From Saprospiraceae bacterium (GTDB taxonomy: Bacteria > Bacteroidota > Bacteroidia > Chitinophagales > Saprospiraceae), in NCBI GenBank assembly GCA_958295895.1, contig CATQHI010000002.1:248001-312000 (forward strand): DNA of 64,000 nt, read 5' to 3'. Below are positions 1 through 7,984 of this stretch, piece after piece; position 1 is the first letter of the stretch, and every line of letters starts with the position of its first letter. A program made the position numbers and the translations under genes. A model generated the notes under the pieces. The model saw only the letters and a program-made list of their open reading frames with translations, was not told where the DNA came from and made no database searches.

Positions 1-185
1 GTAAAGCGAAAACGCATCATTTAGTAGTAGAGTAGTTCGGTAGTAGGGTAGTCTGGGCGACGGAGGCCGAAAGCTACCGCTTAAATACTCCGCACCTGCG
101 GCCCCGCCCTATCACACCTACCACACCTCCAACGACCGTCTAACCAGCGAAGGGTCTACCCTGCAAGGTCTGACGAGCCGAAAGC
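1..185. other. Intergenic stretch with degenerate TAGTAG repeats
   Basis: No gene is seen. Positions about 20-56 hold a degenerate TAG/GTAGT simple repeat. An exact copy of the dispersed GC-rich 18-mer lies at 92-109. The strings CCGAAAGCTACC and CCGAAAGCCTACC occur on either side of it. The stretch lies downstream of the minus-strand proA. Confidence 0.5.
92..109 (+). repeat. Dispersed GC-rich 18-mer, copy 1 (exact)
   Basis: Exact match to the consensus GCACCTGCGGCCCCGCCC, intergenic. No start codon of a recognisable gene lies downstream on the same strand within the window. Confidence 0.8.
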
Positions 186-1448
186 CTACCTCACCTGTCC
201 ATCGCCCCGCACCAGCCACTTATAGCTCGTCAGCGCAGCCAGCCCCATGGGGCCCCGCGCGTGCAGTTTCTGCGTACTGATGCCGATCTCCGCCCCGAGC
301 TCGAACTGCCCCCCGTCGGTGAAGGCGGTGCTGGTGTTGACGTACACCACGGCCGCGTCGATCTCGCGCAGGTAGCGGGCCTGGTTGATCTCGTTGTCGC
401 TCACAATGCTCTCGCTGTGGCGGCTGCCGTAGCGGCTCACGTGGGCGATGGCTGCGTCGATATCGTCGACTACTTTGATGGAAAGGGCCATGCGTAGGAA
501 CTCCGTGCCGAACGATTCGGCCGTAGCGCGGTGCAGTAAGTCGGCGGGATACTGCCCCTCGAGCTGGGCGTAGGCAAGTTTGTCGGCGTAGACCTCGCAG
601 CGGTAGGTGGTGGCCAGGTCTGCTAGTAGGTCGTGCAGGTCAGCTAGGTGGGAACGGTGCAGCAGTAAGCAGTCCAGGGCGTTGCAGACGCTCACGCGGC
701 GGGCCTTGGCATTGGTGATGATGGCGCGCGCCCAGTCCAGGTTGGCCTGCTCGTCGACGTAGGTATGGCAGATGCCGGCGCCGGTCTCGATTACGGGCAC
801 GGTGGCGTGTTTACGCACGTAGTCGATCAGGCCCTGGCTGCCGCGGGGGATGATCACGTCGACCAGTCCGTCGGCGGTGAGGATGGGCAGCAGGGCCTCG
901 CGCTCGGCCGGGGCGAGGTAGCAGGCGGCGGGCAGTCCGGTATCCTGTAGCGCTCGGTCGATGAGTTCCTTAATGGCCTGATTACTGTCGGCGGCGTCGC
1001 GACTTCCCTTCAGTACCGTAGCATTGCCCGCCTTCAGGTTCAGCCCGAAGACGTCGAAGGTCACATTTGGTCGTGATTCAAAGACAATGCCGACTACGCC
1101 GATGGGTACGCTTACGCGGCTCAGTTGTAGCCCGTTAGCTAATCCGCGGTCTTCCAAAAGGGTGCCCAGCGGAGAGGGCAGGTCGGCCACCCGGCGCAAG
1201 TCAGCGGCGATGGCTAGTAGGCGGTCGGCATTCAGGAGTAGGCGGTCGTACTTCGGGTTGGTGGGTTCCATACGGGCCAGGTCGAGGGCGTTGGCGCGGA
1301 GTAGGGCGGGGATATTTTCTTCGGTGAGCTCGGCCAGGCGGCGTAGACAGGCGTTCAGCTTTTCCACGGGCAGGCGGTTGAGCAGGTGGGCGGCGGCGCG
1401 CAGGTGCAGGAGTGTAGCGGGAAGGGCGGTGGGGGCGGCAACTGTCAT
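186..1448 (-). CDS. proA: Glutamate-5-semialdehyde dehydrogenase (gamma-glutamyl phosphate reductase)
   Basis: Cytoplasmic enzyme that reduces gamma-glutamyl phosphate to glutamate-5-semialdehyde with NADPH, the second step of proline synthesis. The 420-residue product matches the usual family length. It carries the aldehyde-dehydrogenase-fold signatures VFESRPNVTFD near residue 122 and SVCNALDCLLLH with the catalytic Cys at about 255. The frame stays open upstream to 1538, but the extra 30 residues run through a hairpin repeat and look non-coding, so the ATG at 1448 is chosen. No proB is adjacent. Residues 14-20 (LHLRAAA) are encoded by a sequence resembling the dispersed 18-mer. Confidence 0.95.
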   Translation of the reverse strand: MTVAAPTALPATLLHLRAAAHLLNRLPVEKLNACLRRLAELTEENIPALLRANALDLARMEPTNPKYDRLLLNADRLLAIAADLRRVADLPSPLGTLLEDRGLANGLQLSRVSVPIGVVGIVFESRPNVTFDVFGLNLKAGNATVLKGSRDAADSNQAIKELIDRALQDTGLPAACYLAPAEREALLPILTADGLVDVIIPRGSQGLIDYVRKHATVPVIETGAGICHTYVDEQANLDWARAIITNAKARRVSVCNALDCLLLHRSHLADLHDLLADLATTYRCEVYADKLAYAQLEGQYPADLLHRATAESFGTEFLRMALSIKVVDDIDAAIAHVSRYGSRHSESIVSDNEINQARYLREIDAAVVYVNTSTAFTDGGQFELGAEIGISTQKLHARGPMGLAALTSYKWLVRGDGQVR

Positions 1449-1520
1449 GGCGGCGGGGTGTTGTAGGGGGGCTGATACGGTCTGGTAAAATACTATTCCT
1501 ATAGCAGTCTGCCCGTTCAG

Positions 1521-1570
1521 CGCAGCCGGAGGCTGCATTTTGCTGGCGCTGCCGGAGGCAGCATTGTACT
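1521..1570. repeat. REP-like double hairpin upstream of mce
   Basis: Two adjacent GGA-loop hairpins, GCAGCC-GGA-GGCTGC at 1522-1536 and GCTGCC-GGA-GGCAGC at 1549-1563, followed by ATTGTACT. The reverse complement of the second arm matches the hairpin after purN (3825-3848), with changes that keep the stem paired. It sits between the divergent proA and mce genes. Confidence 0.6.
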
Positions 1571-1576
1571 ATGTGT

Positions 1577-1984
1577 ATGACCCTTGAACATATCGGTATT
1601 GCCGTGGCCGACCTGGCCCAGAGTGAGGAATTGCTTAAGCGCCTGCTCGGCCGCGGGAGCTATAAGCGGGAGACGGTAGCCACCCAGCACGTCACCACGA
1701 GCTTCTTTACCGCCGGTGGCAATGGGGCCAAACTGGAACTAGTGGCTGCGGAGGGACAGACCGGGCCGATCCAGAAGTACCTGGACAAGCGCGGTCCTGG
1801 CATCCACCACCTGGCCTTCGAGGTAGAAGATATCGTAGCGGAGATGCAGCGGCTCCGAGAAGATGGCTTCGAGCTGCTTCAGGAAGTACCTACGGAGGGG
1901 GCGGACAATAAGCTGGTCTGCTTCCTGCACCCTAAGTCGACTAACGGCGTGCTCGTCGAGATTTGCCAAAGCCGCCGCACATGA
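1577..1984 (+). CDS. mce: Methylmalonyl-CoA epimerase
   Basis: Interconverts (R)- and (S)-methylmalonyl-CoA in the propionyl-CoA/succinyl-CoA route. It is a vicinal oxygen chelate (glyoxalase-like) protein of about 135 residues. Visible motifs are the opening LEHIGIAVADL with a metal-ligand His, GPGIHHLAFEV with the second His, and C-terminal GVLVEICQ with the Glu ligand. An alternative ATG lies six bases upstream (1571); the chosen start matches the family's usual N-terminus. The stop overlaps the next gene's start as ATGA, so the two are probably translationally coupled. Confidence 0.92.
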   Translation: MTLEHIGIAVADLAQSEELLKRLLGRGSYKRETVATQHVTTSFFTAGGNGAKLELVAAEGQTGPIQKYLDKRGPGIHHLAFEVEDIVAEMQRLREDGFELLQEVPTEGADNKLVCFLHPKSTNGVLVEICQSRRT

Positions 1985-3237
1985 TCAGTGAGAAACGTCT
2001 GCTGGTTATTCTGGCTACGGTACAGTTTTGCCACATCATCGACTTCATGATCATCATGCCGCTGGGCAAAACGATCATGACGGAATTCGCAATCACGCCG
2101 GGGCAGTTTGCCTGGGTGGTATCGGCCTACGCCCTGGCGGCCTTTTCGGGTAACCTGGTGAGCACGGTGGTGATTGACCGCTTCGATCGACGTACGGCGC
2201 TGCTCTTTTTGTTTGCCAGCTTCACGCTGGGCACCCTGGCCTGTGCGTTTGCGCCGAGCTACGGAATCCTGTTGTTGCTGCGCTTCGTGACGGGACTCTT
2301 CGGGGGTACCCTCGGGGCGCTAGTGCTGGCGATTGTCGGCGATGTGATCCCGCTGGAGCGGCGGGCCTCAGCTATGGGCTGGGTAATGACAGCCTTCTCG
2401 GCGGCTTCCGTAGTAGGCGTACCGGCCGGCATCTGGATTGCGGCGGAGTACGGCTGGCACGCCCCCTTCCTGGTCACGGCGGCCATCGCGGCGGCCTTTG
2501 TAGCGATGGCTTTCTTTACCGTACCGTCGATGCGCGGCCATCTCGTAGAGCAAACGATTGTGCCGAGCGGGGATATGGACGATGTAGGTCGCGACCCGGA
2601 GGCACAACTCCTGCAACCGACCTCGGCCCTAACGCGGGTAATTGGTCCCTTCCGGGCCATCTTTGCCGATAGCAACCAGCGGGCGGCCCTGCTCTTCACC
2701 ATGACGCTGATGCTAGGCCACTTCACGATCATCCCCTTCATCGCGCCCTACATGCAGATCAACATCGGTTTTGCCGACAAGCAGGTGAGTCTGGTGTACC
2801 TCATTGGTGGATTACTTACGGTAGTGCTCCTGCCCCTATTCGGTAAGCTGGCGGATCGCTACGGGCGGCTACGGGTGTTCACGCTTTCTTCGGTGCTGGC
2901 ACTCTTCAGCATCTTCGCCCTGACTAATCTGGATACGGAATCCATCCCGCTGGCCCTGCTCGTCACGAGTTCTTTCTTCGTCGTCGCCAGCGGCCGTAAC
3001 GTACCGGCAACCACCATGATCACCAGTGTAGTCCGGCCCGAAAACCGCGGCGGCTTCATGAGCATTCGGCAGTCGGTCAACGAGGCGGCGCTCTTCTTCA
3101 GCACCGTCATCGCCGGCTTTATCATCACCGAGGGGCCGGACGGGAAGCTGGAGCACTACGAGATCCTGGGCTACTTCACCATCCTGATGAGCGTGGTGGC
3201 GATCTTTACGGCTCGGCGGATTAAGGCGGTGGCGTAG
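1981..3237 (+). CDS. MFS transporter
   Basis: Major facilitator superfamily permease of 418 residues with about twelve hydrophobic segments. The family loop appears as VVIDRFDRRTALL near residue 67 and again in the second half as GKLADRYGRLRVF. A hydrophilic central loop around residues 190-215 separates the two six-helix halves. It starts with an ATG that overlaps the mce stop codon (ATGA). The domain pattern resembles sugar or drug efflux permeases, but the substrate cannot be read from the sequence. Confidence 0.88.
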   Translation: MISEKRLLVILATVQFCHIIDFMIIMPLGKTIMTEFAITPGQFAWVVSAYALAAFSGNLVSTVVIDRFDRRTALLFLFASFTLGTLACAFAPSYGILLLLRFVTGLFGGTLGALVLAIVGDVIPLERRASAMGWVMTAFSAASVVGVPAGIWIAAEYGWHAPFLVTAAIAAAFVAMAFFTVPSMRGHLVEQTIVPSGDMDDVGRDPEAQLLQPTSALTRVIGPFRAIFADSNQRAALLFTMTLMLGHFTIIPFIAPYMQINIGFADKQVSLVYLIGGLLTVVLLPLFGKLADRYGRLRVFTLSSVLALFSIFALTNLDTESIPLALLVTSSFFVVASGRNVPATTMITSVVRPENRGGFMSIRQSVNEAALFFSTVIAGFIITEGPDGKLEHYEILGYFTILMSVVAIFTARRIKAVA

Positions 3238-3245
3238 CCGGTGAC

Positions 3246-3253
3246 TACCTTCG
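3246..3253 (+). promoter_or_regulatory. -7 box of purN
   Basis: TACCTTCG, a close match to the Bacteroidota -7 box TAnnTTTG, six bases before the purN ATG. No convincing -33 TTTG is seen. Confidence 0.4.
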
Positions 3254-3259
3254 TTGCTC

Positions 3260-3826
3260 ATGTCTAAACGCATCGCCCTCTTCGCCTCCGGCACTGGCAG
3301 CAACGCCCGCGTCCTCATCGACCGCTTCCGCGAGCACCCTGAGGACGGAGTAGAGGTGGTCTTACTAGTCAGCAATAAGTCGACCGCAGGAGCCCTTATG
3401 ATGGCGGCGGAGCGCGGGCTACCAACACTAGTAGTGAAGCGAGCCGACTGGACGGAGGGAAAAGAACTCTTACGGGCGCTCGACGCCCTGCGAGTTGACC
3501 TGATCGTACTGGCCGGCTTCCTCTGGTTAATCCCGGCCTATCTGGTGCAGGCTTATCCAAATAAGATCGTCAATATTCATCCGGCGCTACTTCCGAAGTA
3601 CGGCGGTAAAGGCATGTACGGCCGGCACGTGCACGAGGCAGTCAAAGCGGCCGGGGAGGTGGAAAGTGGCATCACCATCCACTACGTCGATGAAAACTAC
3701 GATGAGGGCAGCATTATCTACCAGGCGGCCGTGCGGCTGGATCCGGAGGATACCGCCGAGCAGATTGCGGAGCGGGTGCTGCGGCTGGAGCACGGGAATT
3801 ACTGGCGGGTGGTGTATGGGTTGTAG
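3260..3826 (+). CDS. purN: Phosphoribosylglycinamide formyltransferase
   Basis: Transfers a formyl group from 10-formyl-tetrahydrofolate to GAR in purine synthesis. The 188-residue protein has the N-terminal phosphate loop FASGTGSN, the folate-site block NIHPALLPKYGGKGMYG with the catalytic Asn-His pair, and the C-terminal SGITIHYVDENYDEG with the catalytic Asp. The upstream TTG is in frame but the ATG at 3260 gives the normal N-terminus. A REP-like hairpin begins at its stop codon. Confidence 0.96.
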   Translation: MSKRIALFASGTGSNARVLIDRFREHPEDGVEVVLLVSNKSTAGALMMAAERGLPTLVVKRADWTEGKELLRALDALRVDLIVLAGFLWLIPAYLVQAYPNKIVNIHPALLPKYGGKGMYGRHVHEAVKAAGEVESGITIHYVDENYDEGSIIYQAAVRLDPEDTAEQIAERVLRLEHGNYWRVVYGL

Positions 3827-3848
3827 TACAATGCAGCCTCTGGCTGCG
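3825..3848 (+). repeat. REP-like hairpin after purN
   Basis: AGTACAATGCAGCC, a TCT loop, then GGCTGCG. It matches the reverse complement of 1547-1570 at 21 of 24 positions. Two of the three differences are a paired A/T swap that preserves the stem. Confidence 0.55.
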
Positions 3849-3857
3849 TTCCTGGCT

Positions 3858-4124
3858 CTAAAAATCATCGTATATATCCTTCCGATGACCTACCCGTACC
3901 ACAAGAACAACTAACACATCGTGTTCTACCGTATAAACAATTCGGTAGTCACTCACTCGGATTCTATATAGGTTGGTGGCTCTAACTAGCTTCTTACAAC
4001 CACTAGGTAACGGGTCGCCGCCTAAATTTTCAATTGCTTGCAGTAACCGAATCAAGTAGGGTTTGCCGATACGGCGCAGATCCTTGGTCGCTCGTCTAGC
4101 TAGTTGTACCTTATACTGCTTCAT
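3858..4124 (-). CDS. RelE/ParE-family toxin
   Basis: 88-residue basic protein with the RelE fold pattern: RATKDLRRIGK near the N-terminus, then NLYRIRVSDYRIVYTVEHDVLVVLVVRVGHRKDIYDDF, where the YRIRVSDYRIVY strand and the terminal RVGHRKDIY are typical. RelE-type toxins cleave mRNA on the ribosome. ParE relatives target gyrase, and this sequence favours the RelE side. The gene overlaps the upstream small antitoxin gene by 14 bases, the usual two-gene operon layout. Confidence 0.88.
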   Translation of the reverse strand: MKQYKVQLARRATKDLRRIGKPYLIRLLQAIENLGGDPLPSGCKKLVRATNLYRIRVSDYRIVYTVEHDVLVVLVVRVGHRKDIYDDF

Positions 4125-4338
4125 CCAGCATACCTTCCTCGGTCAGCTCGCGACGAAAATCCTCTAACGAAAGGGTATCACCCTCTGCAAGTCGCTGTCG
4201 GGCAATGATAACATCGAAAAAATCTTGGAGCAAGTCACCGTGCCGCGATAAATCTATGACTACAGCCTTCTTATTTCCCTGGCTATCGGTCAAGAAGTCC
4301 ACTCCGTCTGCCGATTGTAAGGCCATCTGCTTTTCCAT
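4111..4338 (-). CDS. Antitoxin partner of the RelE-like toxin
   Basis: 75-residue acidic protein directly upstream of, and overlapping, the RelE-like toxin gene. The N-terminal half contains VDFLTDSQGNKKAVVIDLSRHGDLL, resembling the Phd/RelB-like strands of antitoxins that act with RelE toxins. The C-terminal half (LSLEDFRRELTEEG) is the probable toxin-binding tail. The exact antitoxin family is not clear; the role follows mainly from position, size and the overlap. Confidence 0.8.
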   Translation of the reverse strand: MEKQMALQSADGVDFLTDSQGNKKAVVIDLSRHGDLLQDFFDVIIARQRLAEGDTLSLEDFRRELTEEGMLDEAV

Positions 4339-4373
4339 TTTACATCAAATTAGCTTAGTTAAGACAAGATAGC

Positions 4374-5390
4374 CTAACGGACAGTTGCACTGCGCGCACG
4401 CCACCCTAGCCCAAACTCCAACAGCAGCAACACCACCCCCGGCGCCAAAAACCAGTAGAAGTAACTGTCATAGCTCGAAAACGACTGCGTCTCAAACTCC
4501 TGCTTCTCGATCCGGTCCACCTGCGCACGTAGGGCCTGGGCGAGATTCTCGCTGTCGCCGCTAAGCGTGAAGTACGCCCCGCCGCCACTACTAGCAATAT
4601 CCTCCAGCGTAGCCTGATCCGCACTGGTCGTAGCCGGTCCGCCGCCGGGCTCGCGGATGAAGTCACTCCGGCCGTTATTAAGCTGAATGGGCATCAGGCT
4701 GGCGCCGGACCTACCTACCCCTACCGTATACACCAGCAAGCCCGCATCATGCGCCCGTGCCGCCGCCGCCGCCGCCGACCCATCGTGGTCCTCACCGTCG
4801 GAGACGATGATTAGCGCCCGGTGGTTGGCACTCTTCTCATCGAAGGCCGCCTCAGCTACATCAATGGCCTCGGCGAGATTCGTGCCCTGTGCACTGATCT
4901 GGTAGGGAGCCGCCGTGCTCACCACGCTTTTGACGAAACTGTAGTCCGTAGTCAGCGGGGCGGACATCACTGCCGTACAGGTGAAGAGCTCTACGCCGAT
5001 GTTGTTGCCGGCTAGCTCATCGATCAGCGTAGTAGTGAAAAAGCGTGCCCGGTCCATCCGGCTTGGCTTTACGTCCTCGGCCAGCATCGAGTTACTGATG
5101 TCGAGGGCTACGATCAGGTCGATGCCCCGCCGCTGCATCTCCTCCCGCTGGGCCGACCACTGTGGATTGGCAAGGGCTAGAATTAACAATGGCAGACTGG
5201 CCAGTAACAGACCAAACTTCGTCCACGGCAACCGCCGGTTCACCCCCGGAGCCAGATAGTCCAGTAGCTCACGGTCGGCAAACCGGTCCAGGGCCGCCCT
5301 ACGCTGTCGCCAGTACCATAGGAACAGGCCGGCGATAAGCGGCACGAGAACTAGTAGCCAGAGGTATTCGGGGTGTTCTACGCGGAACAT
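4374..5390 (-). CDS. batB: BatB-like von Willebrand factor A membrane protein
   Basis: 338-residue inner-membrane protein: two N-terminal membrane segments (residues about 10-28 and 58-74), a VWA domain with the MIDAS motif DISNS near residue 96 and the second-loop Thr, then a C-terminal membrane segment (FYWFLAPGVVLLLLEFGL). Bat proteins of Bacteroidota form a MoxR-linked operon tied to aerotolerance or envelope stress; their molecular role is poorly known. It is the last gene of the minus-strand cluster that begins at 7950. Confidence 0.88.
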   Translation of the reverse strand: MFRVEHPEYLWLLVLVPLIAGLFLWYWRQRRAALDRFADRELLDYLAPGVNRRLPWTKFGLLLASLPLLILALANPQWSAQREEMQRRGIDLIVALDISNSMLAEDVKPSRMDRARFFTTTLIDELAGNNIGVELFTCTAVMSAPLTTDYSFVKSVVSTAAPYQISAQGTNLAEAIDVAEAAFDEKSANHRALIIVSDGEDHDGSAAAAAARAHDAGLLVYTVGVGRSGASLMPIQLNNGRSDFIREPGGGPATTSADQATLEDIASSGGGAYFTLSGDSENLAQALRAQVDRIEKQEFETQSFSSYDSYFYWFLAPGVVLLLLEFGLGWRARSATVR

Positions 5391-5403
5391 AGCTTAACGG
5401 TGG

Positions 5404-5952
5404 TCACCGCAATTTAATATCTTTAATGATCTTCATGATCCCCGGCGTCATCTCCTTCGGCATCTCAAAGGTCTCCTTGCGGTAGTCCGACCACGCCCGT
5501 TCCTCCTTCAGCTGCGCCTTCACCTCCTTGGCCAGGGGCTTGAGTACGTGCTCCAGATCGGGAAACTGCTTACGCAGCCCCGCAATCACCCGCTCGCTCT
5601 CGTCCATGCTATTGCTCGGGAACAGATCGACCTGGGCCGCGATCTCGATGCGCCGCCGCTGCTTGGTGTAAAACCACTCCTGAATCTCCTCGGCATCGAT
5701 CATCCCCCGGGCGTCGGTCGACCAGATCAGCACGTTGTACAGCTCGGCCACCTTGATCGCATCCACCCCCTCGCTCAGGCGAAACAACAACTCGGTCACC
5801 CCCTCTTCCGGCAGGTAGTCCAGCAGATCGGATAGCGCGGTAAACATCAGATCGGCAAAGGCCACCTGCTCATAGCCCGGCCGGCCCTCGATGTACATCA
5901 GACTATAGACCAATTCCAGTTGCTCGCGGGCGGCGGGTAGGGATGAAGGCAT
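5404..5952 (-). CDS. Conserved protein of unknown function in the Bat cluster
   Basis: 182-residue soluble protein without signal peptide or membrane segment, lying between batA and batB in the same orientation. It is mostly helical by composition, with LSDLLDYLPEEGVTELLFRLSEGVDAIKVAELYNVL in the first half and a basic C-terminus (MKIIKDIKLR). No family was recognised. Its position suggests a role with the VWA proteins, which is inference only. Confidence 0.75.
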   Translation of the reverse strand: MPSSLPAAREQLELVYSLMYIEGRPGYEQVAFADLMFTALSDLLDYLPEEGVTELLFRLSEGVDAIKVAELYNVLIWSTDARGMIDAEEIQEWFYTKQRRRIEIAAQVDLFPSNSMDESERVIAGLRKQFPDLEHVLKPLAKEVKAQLKEERAWSDYRKETFEMPKEMTPGIMKIIKDIKLR

Positions 5953-5954
5953 AA

Positions 5955-5989
5955 GGCGATCTCCCTCCTAGGGAGGGGCTAGGGGAGGT
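5955..5989. repeat. Small CTCCCTCC/GGGAGG hairpin repeat
   Basis: CTCCCTCCTAGGGAGGGG followed by CTAGGGGAGG lies between batA and the next gene. From memory, similar CCCTCC/GGGAGG inverted strings recur between genes in Bacteroidota. Only one copy is seen here. Confidence 0.35.
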
Positions 5990-6997
5990 TTAGGGAATAG
6001 TCTTCAACACCGTATACCGCAGCACGGTTTCCAGCACCAGCAGCAGCAGGCCCAGCCCCAGGAAGATCCCGAACCGCTCCTCGTACCGCTTGAAGACCGT
6101 GGTCTCGATCTCCGTCTTTTCCAACTCATCGATGTAATCGTAGATCGACTCCAGCTCCTCGGTATCCCGCGCCCGGAAGTAGCGCCCGTTAGTCTCCTCG
6201 GCGATGTAGGCCAGCAGCTTATCGTCTACCGTGCCCCGCGTCGGCTTAAAACGGTAGCGCCCACCGCCGATCGGTGCGGAGGGCATCAGGGTTTCCTCCC
6301 CACTACCCACCCCGATGGTGTACACCCGGATACCGAATTTACGTGCAATCTCAGCCGCTACCTCAGGCTTGTGTCGGTCACCGGCGTTGTTCTCTCCATC
6401 CGTCAGCAGGATGATGATCTTACTCACCGCCTCGCTATCCTTGAGCCGGTTGATGGCCGTCTCCAGCCCCAGCCCGATGGCCGTCCCGTCCGTAATCTCC
6501 CCCATCTGTAACTCGCTGATAAAGCGGTCGATGATCTGCTTATCCACCGTTAGCGGCGCCTTCGTGTAGGCCTCCCCCGCGTAGGCCACTAGGCCGATTC
6601 GGTCAAATTCCCGCCGGCTCACGAAGTCCCGCGCTACATTCTTAGCCACCTCTAGTCGGTTGGGCGTGAAGTCCTGCGCCCCCATGCTCGTCGATAGGTC
6701 CATGGTGAGCACGATATCGATGCCCTCAGCCGTCACCGATTCCTCGCTCAGGTCCAGCCGCGGCCGGGCCAGCGCGATGATCATCAGCACCAGCGCCGCT
6801 ACCTGCAGCAGGGGCAGGAAGGGCCGTAGCGCACTCCGCCAGCTCGTAAGTCCATCCACTGACCGCGTACTCGGCAGGCGCAGACTCACCAGCCGCTCCC
6901 CCGCCCGCCGTTGGTTCCACACGTACAGCAGCACGGGCAGCAGCACCAGCGGCAGCAACCAGGAATACACGAAGCTGAATTGATTCCACCAGCCCAT
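5990..6997 (-). CDS. batA: BatA-like von Willebrand factor A membrane protein
   Basis: 335-residue membrane protein with N-terminal segments at about 10-27 and 62-80, a VWA domain with MIDAS MDLSTSMGAQD near residue 99 and DGTAIGLGL providing the third loop, and a C-terminal membrane helix. It resembles its neighbour BatB but is a separate paralog. Its ATG overlaps the stop of the upstream BatD-like gene (TGATG), showing a tight operon. Functional assignment beyond the Bat family is not possible. Confidence 0.9.
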   Translation of the reverse strand: MGWWNQFSFVYSWLLPLVLLPVLLYVWNQRRAGERLVSLRLPSTRSVDGLTSWRSALRPFLPLLQVAALVLMIIALARPRLDLSEESVTAEGIDIVLTMDLSTSMGAQDFTPNRLEVAKNVARDFVSRREFDRIGLVAYAGEAYTKAPLTVDKQIIDRFISELQMGEITDGTAIGLGLETAINRLKDSEAVSKIIILLTDGENNAGDRHKPEVAAEIARKFGIRVYTIGVGSGEETLMPSAPIGGGRYRFKPTRGTVDDKLLAYIAEETNGRYFRARDTEELESIYDYIDELEKTEIETTVFKRYEERFGIFLGLGLLLLVLETVLRYTVLKTIP

Positions 6998-7950
6998 CAG
7001 TCGACTTTTTCAGTAGACACCGCCTCCACCCGCGTGGTTTCCCGCACGAAGTCGCGCACCCGTTGTAATCCCCGGGGGTGTAGGTCTTCCGCCGGCGTGG
7101 CTTTGGCAAATTTTACTAGGTCGGATAGTTGCAAAAGCTCACTCAGCTCCTCACGTTGCTCCCGGTTCAACTCCGCGCGGTTGCCCAGTGCCTGCGTGAT
7201 CTGCCGCGTCGTCATCTCCAGGGCGGGCAGGTCAAAGCGCGCCTCCAGGTACGTCCGCAGGATGCGCGTCAGCTCCACGTAGTAGGCATCGGTCCGCCCG
7301 GCCTGCCACAGTTTTTTAGCCTCCAACTCGTCTAGCGCCGTCAGGGCGCGCACGTGGGCGGGGGGAGGGGGCGGGGCCGCAGGTGCGGGTTTGGTCGCGC
7401 GGCGCCGATATTCCCGGTAGCCTAGTCCAACGAGGAGTAGCCCCAGCAGTGCCAGTACCCACCAGTAGTCCAGCAGGTTGCGTGGCTCCTCGATGATCGG
7501 CTTGATGGGCAGGATATCATCCTCAGCGGAGACTACGGCGCCGCGTACAGTGAGCAGAAAGTCGGTGGTAAAGGCCGTATCCCGTAGCCCCATCGCATCC
7601 TCGTAATACACGGGCAGCGGCTGGATGGTCACGTAGCCCGTATCGAAGCTGGTGATGAGTAGGCGTTGCTCCAGCAGTAGCTCCGGGGTCTCGGCTACGG
7701 TACGCAGCTCCTCGTCCTTGATCACCTCCACGCCCGGCATGGCATTCAGGATCGCCGGGTCCAGCGGCAGCACCTTTGTCCCGGGAGGCGCGGAGATATT
7801 TACGTCCAGGTAGATCTGGTCACCGATGGTGATCTCCGTCCGCGCCAGTTCCGCGCGCACATTGACGTTGCGGTTTGTCGACTGCTGGGCCCCCATTCCG
7901 CCTGCAATCGGCAACAGAGCAGTCAGCAAAAAAAGATGGCGCAGCGGCAT
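6997..7950 (-). CDS. BatD-like short membrane protein
   Basis: First gene of the Bat cluster, 317 residues. A signal peptide (MPLRHLFLLTALLPIAGGMGAQ) is followed by a periplasmic beta-rich domain like the N-terminal modules of BatD, one membrane helix (residues about 162-178, YWWVLALLGLLLVGLGY), and a cytosolic helical domain (LTALDELEAKKLW..., residues about 200-300). The open frame begins further upstream, but the ATG at 7950 starts the signal peptide. The Pro/Ala linker after the helix is encoded by an exact copy of the dispersed 18-mer. Confidence 0.8.
   Translation of the reverse strand: MPLRHLFLLTALLPIAGGMGAQQSTNRNVNVRAELARTEITIGDQIYLDVNISAPPGTKVLPLDPAILNAMPGVEVIKDEELRTVAETPELLLEQRLLITSFDTGYVTIQPLPVYYEDAMGLRDTAFTTDFLLTVRGAVVSAEDDILPIKPIIEEPRNLLDYWWVLALLGLLLVGLGYREYRRRATKPAPAAPPPPPAHVRALTALDELEAKKLWQAGRTDAYYVELTRILRTYLEARFDLPALEMTTRQITQALGNRAELNREQREELSELLQLSDLVKFAKATPAEDLHPRGLQRVRDFVRETTRVEAVSTEKVD
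7369..7386 (-). repeat. Dispersed GC-rich 18-mer, copy 2 (exact, in coding sequence)
   Basis: Exact consensus on the minus strand inside the BatD-like gene, read as Ala-Pro-Ala-Ala-Pro-Pro in the linker after the membrane helix. Confidence 0.85.
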
Positions 7951-7984
7951 ACGGGCTAAGGTCCGAAAGAATTTGCATTCCGGA

